Below, in pieces: positions 59,854 to 64,000 of a stretch of 64,000 nucleotides of DNA; the first letter of the stretch is position 1, and every line of letters starts with the position of its first letter. The notes beneath the pieces are model-generated. The model was not told where the DNA came from and searched no databases. It saw only the letters and a list, made by a program, of their open reading frames with translations. Source of the stretch: Actinopolymorpha pittospori (GTDB taxonomy: Bacteria; Actinomycetota; Actinomycetes; Propionibacteriales; Actinopolymorphaceae). The position numbers were made by a program, and so were the translations under genes. Location of the stretch: NCBI RefSeq assembly GCF_014873875.1, contig NZ_JADBEM010000001.1, forward strand, positions 6,200,001 through 6,264,000. Reading direction: 5' to 3'.

Positions 59854-61143
59854 ATGGACAGCACGAGACACCACGCCGCCGCGCTCCTGGCCTGGTCGCG
59901 CCGACCGATGGTGATGGACGCCGGCCTCGCTGTCCTCCTGCTCGCCGCCACGGCAGCTGTGAGGAATCCGTCGTTGCCGGGGTTCTGGTGGGTGGCGACC
60001 GGGGTCTGCGTGCTCACGGTCCTGACTCGCCGGCGCTGGCCCATCCCGTCGCTCGCGGCCGCCCTGGTCGCGACGCTCGTCCAACTGTCGCACGTCTCGG
60101 GACCGGCGGTGGCCTGCCTCGCCGCACCACTCGCCCTCTACACCGTCTCCCTTCGCTACCGACGAACCGTCTCCCTCGCCGTTCTGGGAGGGGCGCTCCT
60201 CGTGGCGATCGGCTGGGGCGTCTTCGCCGGTGCCGTGGTCAGGCCCGCCGGCCCGTCGGCGCCCGTCCTGCCTGGGCCACCGCCCCCGCTGAGGGCCGAA
60301 GCGGAGCCGCGACCGCCCGCGCCGGTGCCGCCTCCTCGCCCTCCGAGGCCAGCGCCTGATCAGCCCGAATCGGTCGGCCGGGGTGCGCTGCCCATCCTCG
60401 GCTCCGTTCTGGTCGCCGGCTGGGCCATCGGCTCGGGCGCCCAGAGTCGTCGTGCGTACCTCGACGAGCTCAGAGCACGGGCACGCGACCTCGAACGCGA
60501 ACGCGACCAGCAGGCCGCCCTCGCCGCGGCGGCCGAACGCAGCCGGATCTCCCGGGAGCTGCACGACGTCGTCGCCCACGGTCTGTCGGTGATCGTCATG
60601 CAGGCCCAAGGCGGAGCCGCGGCGTTCGAGAAGCGCCCCGCGGACACCCTCGCCGCCCTGGCCACCATCGTCGAGACCGGCCGGGCGTCCCTCGCCGACA
60701 TGCGCCAGGTGCTCACGGCCGTCGGCTCGGTCGACGGGACACATCCCGTACCCGGGCTGGACCGGCTGCCCCATCTCATCGACCAGGTACGCCAGGCCGG
60801 AACCACCGTTCTCTTCCACGTCGAGGGCACGCCAGGAGTTCTGCCCGCCACCGTCGACCTGTCGTCGTACCGGATCATCCAGGAGGCGCTGACCAACACC
60901 ATGAAGCACGCCGGACCGGGCGCCTGCGCCCAGGTCATGCTCGCCTACGGCGCGAGGGATCTGCGGCTCGAGATCAGCGACAACGGTGCCACGACGCCGG
61001 CACCCGACGGTGTCGGCAACGGCCTTCGCGGCATGCGCGAACGCGTAGAGTTCCTGCGCGGCGACCTGGACGCCGCCCCAGGTCCGCGGGGCGGCTTCGT
61101 CGTACGTGCCCGGCTTCCCATCGCCGAGGAGGCGGTCGCATGA
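59854..61143 (+). CDS. NarL-type sensor histidine kinase
   Basis: A 429-residue kinase with four to five N-terminal membrane helices, a Pro-rich segment (about residues 131-170), one more helix (about 178-196), a coiled-coil DHp domain HisKA_3 with phosphorylated His237 (SRELHDVVAHGLSV) and an HATPase_c with YRIIQEALTNTMKHA, EISDNG and GNGLRGMRERV. The stop overlaps the response-regulator start by four bases (ATGA). The stimulus is probably within the membrane or at its surface. Confidence 0.93.
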   Translation: MDSTRHHAAALLAWSRRPMVMDAGLAVLLLAATAAVRNPSLPGFWWVATGVCVLTVLTRRRWPIPSLAAALVATLVQLSHVSGPAVACLAAPLALYTVSLRYRRTVSLAVLGGALLVAIGWGVFAGAVVRPAGPSAPVLPGPPPPLRAEAEPRPPAPVPPPRPPRPAPDQPESVGRGALPILGSVLVAGWAIGSGAQSRRAYLDELRARARDLERERDQQAALAAAAERSRISRELHDVVAHGLSVIVMQAQGGAAAFEKRPADTLAALATIVETGRASLADMRQVLTAVGSVDGTHPVPGLDRLPHLIDQVRQAGTTVLFHVEGTPGVLPATVDLSSYRIIQEALTNTMKHAGPGACAQVMLAYGARDLRLEISDNGATTPAPDGVGNGLRGMRERVEFLRGDLDAAPGPRGGFVVRARLPIAEEAVA

Positions 61144-61823
61144 TCCGGGTCCTCCTCGTCGACGACCAGGCGCTGCTTCGCGCCGGCGTCCGGATGATCC
61201 TCGAGAACACCGACGACATGGACGTGGTGGGCGAGGCCGCCGACGGCGCCGAGGCGACGACCATGGCGGCGCAGGTCGCGCCGGACGTGGTGCTGATGGA
61301 CATCCGGATGCCCGACATCGACGGTGTGGAGGCCACGCGTCGCATCCGCGCCGCCCAGCCGGACGGACCGAGGATCCTGGTCCTCACGACGTTCGACCTG
61401 GACGAGTACGTCTACACCGCGCTCCGGGCCGGGGCCAGCGGCTTCATCCTGAAGGACACGCTCGCGCCCGACCTGCTCTCGGCGATCCGGGCGGTCGCGA
61501 GAGGCGACGCGATCGTCGCCCCGGCCGTCACCAGGAGGCTGATCGAGCGTCACATCGGAACCAACGACAGCCCGCTGCCGCTCACCGACGTCGAACTGCG
61601 CGTCCTCACCGAGCGCGAACGCGAGGTGCTCGAACTCATCGCCCGCGGCCTGTCCAATGCCGAGATCGCGGGTGCCCTCCACCTGACCGAGGGAACCGTC
61701 AAGGGCCACGTCAGCCGCATCCTGACCAAGCTCAGCCTGCGCGACCGCGTCCAGGCCATCGTGTTCGCCTACGAGTGCGGCCTCGTGCGGGCCAGTACGC
61801 GGACCGGCCCGACAACCGGCTGA
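61140..61823 (+). CDS. NarL/LuxR-type response regulator
   Basis: A 227-residue regulator with receiver domain: acidic pair DD (residues 8-9), phosphoacceptor Asp54 (LMDIRMP) and Lys105 (FILKD), then a LuxR DNA-binding domain LTEREREVLELIARGLSNAEIAGALHLTEGTVKGHVSRILTKL. Partner of the upstream kinase. The 38-bp dyad upstream of the kinase may be its site. Confidence 0.94.
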   Translation: MIRVLLVDDQALLRAGVRMILENTDDMDVVGEAADGAEATTMAAQVAPDVVLMDIRMPDIDGVEATRRIRAAQPDGPRILVLTTFDLDEYVYTALRAGASGFILKDTLAPDLLSAIRAVARGDAIVAPAVTRRLIERHIGTNDSPLPLTDVELRVLTEREREVLELIARGLSNAEIAGALHLTEGTVKGHVSRILTKLSLRDRVQAIVFAYECGLVRASTRTGPTTG

Positions 61824-61831
61824 CGCCGCGG

Positions 61832-62335
61832 CTACCCGGTGCGACCGGTGGCCGTCCAGGTCGTACCGACCGGTTGCCGGACCTTCTCACCGGCAGCCGG
61901 CGGGATCACGAAGACGGGGCATTTCGCGTTGCGTACGCAGTAGGTGCTCACGGAACCGAGCAGGGCGGCGAGCACCGCGCTGCGTCCGTTGCTGCCGACG
62001 ACGAGCGCCGACGCCCCCGCGGAGAGGGCGCACAGCACCCGGCCGGGCTCACCGTGAGCGACGCTGGCCTCCACCCGCACGCCGCGGGCACCAGGGTCCG
62101 CCTGCGAAACGGCGCGTCTGAGCACGTGCTCGTGTCCGAGCGCGTCGGCATCGGGGTCCACGTAGTGCGAGGGCACCGCCAGGGAGCGCGGCGTGGGGAT
62201 GAACACGCAGGCCGACACGGCGTGCACGGTGGACCCCGTGCGTTCCGCGAGCCCCACCGCCCAGTCCAGGGCCCGCTGAGCACCGGCCGAACCGTCGACC
62301 CCCACGACGATGGCGGCGTCGTGCTCATCGCGCAT
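61832..62335 (-). CDS. Universal stress protein (UspA family)
   Basis: A 167-residue protein with a UspA fold: AIVVGVDGSAGAQRALDWAVGLA at the N-terminus and ALVVGSNGRSAVLAALLGSVSTYCVRNAKCPVFVIP with an ATP-binding-like G-2x-G-9x-G(S/T) motif. ATG 62335 has AAGGAG nine bases upstream; 62344 is an alternative. It overlaps the upstream Usp-CBS gene by about 11 bases. Confidence 0.88.
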   Translation of the reverse strand: MRDEHDAAIVVGVDGSAGAQRALDWAVGLAERTGSTVHAVSACVFIPTPRSLAVPSHYVDPDADALGHEHVLRRAVSQADPGARGVRVEASVAHGEPGRVLCALSAGASALVVGSNGRSAVLAALLGSVSTYCVRNAKCPVFVIPPAAGEKVRQPVGTTWTATGRTG

Positions 62336-63242
62336 CGCGATCATCTCCTTCGGGTGCGGGCGGGCTCGGTGTCGCCGGCGAGCGCGGTGCCTTCTGCGCT
62401 TCGGGCTCGGTTGGTTCCTCCGCCAGGAGAGTCGCCACCTCGTCGGAGGTCAGGAGCCCGACGATGCGGCCCTCGTCCGCCACCAGAACGGCGTCGCCGC
62501 CGCTCAGGAGGAGTGCGGTGGCCGCCTCCCTGACGGTGTGGTCGGACGGGACGACGGGAGGAGGTTCGCGAACGAGATCACGGGCGGTGGGCGGCCTGTC
62601 GTGAACGGACCAGCTCGCGAGGTGCCATACCGCGTCGGTCTCGGACAACAGACCCACACAGTGGTCGTGCTCCATCACCGGGAGATGGTGGACGCCGGCC
62701 CCGACCATCAGTCGCAGGGCGACGTCGACGCCGGAGCCGGCATCGACCCCCGGCACGTTGGGCGTCATCACGTCGCCGACCGGGCGGTCCCCGACGCCGC
62801 CGTACGCCTGTGCCGAGGACTCGCCGGCCGTGGGGACTCCCAGCTCGGGGATGTTCGCGGGTACGACCGCGACCGGACAGGCGGCGTTGCGGAGGCACCG
62901 TGATGTCGTCGAGGTGCGCAACGGATCCCGGCCACGGCGTCGACCGAGTACCAGGAAGCTCGCCCGGCGCGACTGCTCGGTGAGGACGGAGGCCGGCTCG
63001 CCGCGCGACACCCGATGTGAGAGCGGCTGGCGGCGGCGCCACGTCGGAGGAACGGCGGTCTGGATCAGGGCGGTCAGCAGCGCGTCCGGGTCGATCTCCC
63101 CTTCGTCCCGCCGTTCTTCGGGGACCGCGAAGACGGCCTCGACCGGCAACCTGAGACGCTCCGCCTCGGCCACGCCCCAGCGCAGCGCGGCCGCGCTGGC
63201 GGCCGAGCCGTCGACGCCGACCACGATCGGGCTCTGGTCCAC
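62325..63242 (-). CDS. Universal stress domain fused to paired CBS domains
   Basis: A 305-residue protein. Residues about 5-135 are UspA-like (PIVVGVDGSAASAAALRWGVAEAE; SFLVLGRRRGRDPLRTSTTSRCLRNAACPVAVVP) and about 160-285 are two CBS repeats (DVMTPNVPGVDAGSGVDVALRLMVGAGVHHLPVMEHDHCVGLLSETDAVW; VREAATALLLSGGDAVLVADEGRIVGLLTSDEVA). Both modules bind adenine nucleotides, so the fusion could sense energy state. GTG 63242 was chosen for the GGGGG before it. In an operon with the next Usp gene. Confidence 0.85.
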   Translation of the reverse strand: MDQSPIVVGVDGSAASAAALRWGVAEAERLRLPVEAVFAVPEERRDEGEIDPDALLTALIQTAVPPTWRRRQPLSHRVSRGEPASVLTEQSRRASFLVLGRRRGRDPLRTSTTSRCLRNAACPVAVVPANIPELGVPTAGESSAQAYGGVGDRPVGDVMTPNVPGVDAGSGVDVALRLMVGAGVHHLPVMEHDHCVGLLSETDAVWHLASWSVHDRPPTARDLVREPPPVVPSDHTVREAATALLLSGGDAVLVADEGRIVGLLTSDEVATLLAEEPTEPEAQKAPRSPATPSPPAPEGDDRDAR

Positions 63243-63637
63243 AGCGCACCCCCAAGGCCGCGCGACACGATCGCGATGCCGGGCCACGTCCTCGACGGCG
63301 CCCAGACGTCCACTCCACGGCCACCATGGCGCGGTCAGGTGACCACGATGAGCCCGCAAGGGTCCTCGAATCCCGCGGCCAAGGTCCCAAGGGCACGTCG
63401 TATGTCCCGTCTCGTGGCGATGGGGGAACTTGTCGCGAGTCGCTGGTGAGGCCTGGATCTTCCACAGACGCCGGGGGAGTCGCCGGCCGGCAGGCCGGTT
63501 TCGGCCGGTCGGTCGGGGTGCACGGGCCTGTGGCCAGGGCGAAGTTCGACAGCGTGAACGCGTACGGTCGCGTCACGTTTGCCCAGCGGGTCGATGATCA
63601 CGGGAGACAGCACCGACCGACCCGATGAGGCCTCTCG
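63243..63637. other. 395-bp intergenic region
   Basis: No credible gene. It separates the divergent Usp-CBS gene and the gene at the right edge. The only visible structure is a small GC hairpin (GGCCG at 63493-63497 with CGGCC at 63502-63506 around GTTT). Confidence 0.5.
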
Positions 63638-64000
63638 ATGCGATCCGCGTTCCCCGGCCGTACCGCCGGCCCCGGCCTTGTCGCCGTCGCCCTGCTCGCC
63701 CTGGTCCAACTCGGTGTGCTCCTGGCTCCGGCGGGCACCGCTTGGGCCCAGCCACTCGGCGGCCACTCACCGGGTAAGCACCAGGTGGCACTGCATCCGC
63801 TGGGAAACTTCAGCATCAACCGGTACGACGGACTGACCGTCACACCGGACCAGCTGCGGGTCGACCACGTGCAGGACTTCGCCGAGATCCCCACGACCCA
63901 GCTGCAGAAGACCGTCGACACGAACGACAATGGGATCCTCGCCGAGGAGGAGCTCGCGACCTGGGCCACGCCGCGCTGCCGTACGGCGGCCAGGGAACTC
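63638..64000 (+). CDS. N-terminal part of a probable nickel/cobalt transporter (NicO type); 3' end outside window
   Basis: Open from ATG 63638 to the window edge (121 codons). A Sec-type signal peptide (LVAVALLALVQLGVLLAPAGTAWA) is followed by HPLGNFSINRYDGLTVTPDQLRVDHVQDFAEIPT, a pattern I associate with the extracytoplasmic N-terminal domain of actinobacterial NicO/HupE-like nickel-cobalt transporters. DTNDNGILAEEE may be an EF-hand-like loop. The membrane part is not visible, so the call is tentative. Confidence 0.6.
   Translation, partial: MRSAFPGRTAGPGLVAVALLALVQLGVLLAPAGTAWAQPLGGHSPGKHQVALHPLGNFSINRYDGLTVTPDQLRVDHVQDFAEIPTTQLQKTVDTNDNGILAEEELATWATPRCRTAAREL

Noticed and set aside
1..64000. 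tRNA/rRNA genes, CRISPR arrays, insertion sequences, integrases, attachment sites
   Set aside because: No cloverleaf with a conserved T-loop, no regularly spaced identical repeats, and no transposase or integrase motif seen on either strand by reading; an RNA-specific search was not possible.

Overview
The window is a contiguous stretch of very GC-rich chromosome with dense, mostly correctly paired genes, frequent ATGA/TGATG stop-start overlaps, GTG/TTG starts, Tat-type lipoprotein signals, a DtxR/IdeR-type iron box and a CmtR-type metal sensor. This points to a high-GC actinomycete; the wealth of oligopeptide-type ABC importers, Gfo/Idh/MocA proteins and unassigned glycoside hydrolases would suit a soil or plant-litter organism such as Actinopolymorpha or a relative, but the genus is inference. 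I see no tRNA, rRNA, CRISPR array, insertion sequence or phage gene.

Layout. 1-8.7 kb: small catabolic and regulatory genes (GNAT fragment, SDR, LysR, MASE1 membrane protein, TetR with its operator and an SRPBCC target, PhyH dioxygenase with a shortened AraC regulator, amidohydrolase, SDR). 8.7-14.6 kb: TIGR01777 epimerase, a metal-homeostasis group (a frameshifted ArsR sensor with a CDF exporter; an intact CmtR-type sensor with a membrane methyltransferase), a Mug-type DNA glycosylase, a CBS protein and an iron-boxed siderophore-binding lipoprotein. 14.6-31.3 kb: a 16-kb head-to-tail block of two complete Opp-type ABC importers (A-B-C-D-F twice), one containing a GHL6-type glycoside hydrolase, with one internal and one divergent GntR/FCD regulator. 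31.4-36.7 kb: a processive family-2 glycosyltransferase, then a sigma factor translationally coupled to a small hydrophilic protein and a one-pass membrane protein. 36.7-46.2 kb: a glycan island: sugar-binding lipoprotein, ROK repressor, secreted beta-helix protein, Tat-exported beta-propeller, GH109-like enzyme and a Gfo/Idh/MocA dehydrogenase. 46.3-53.9 kb: homoserine-dehydrogenase-like protein, DUF2218-methyltransferase fusion divergent from a winged-helix regulator, a 912-residue putative carbohydrate enzyme, and a divergent SDR/LysR pair. 54-57.3 kb: a sulfite-oxidase-like redox trio and a three-gene alkylation-repair operon. 57.4-64 kb: VOC protein, secreted tripeptidyl-peptidase-like hydrolase, NarL-type two-component system, two universal stress proteins (one fused to CBS domains), and the start of a probable nickel/cobalt transporter.

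The strongest non-coding signals are dyads that fit their neighbours: the TetR operator at 4090, the metal-sensor operator at 9716, three direct repeats at 12033, the iron box at 13417, dyads by the Opp/GntR genes (21241, 30151, 30394), a motif shared by the ROK gene and the sugar-binding gene (36737 and 39951), a 26-bp dyad at 48459 and a perfect 38-bp inverted repeat at 59778. The best candidates for undescribed biology are the sigma-factor triad (33.4-35.8 kb), the hydrolase-containing double Opp locus, the ROK-linked glycan island and the DUF2218-methyltransferase fusion.
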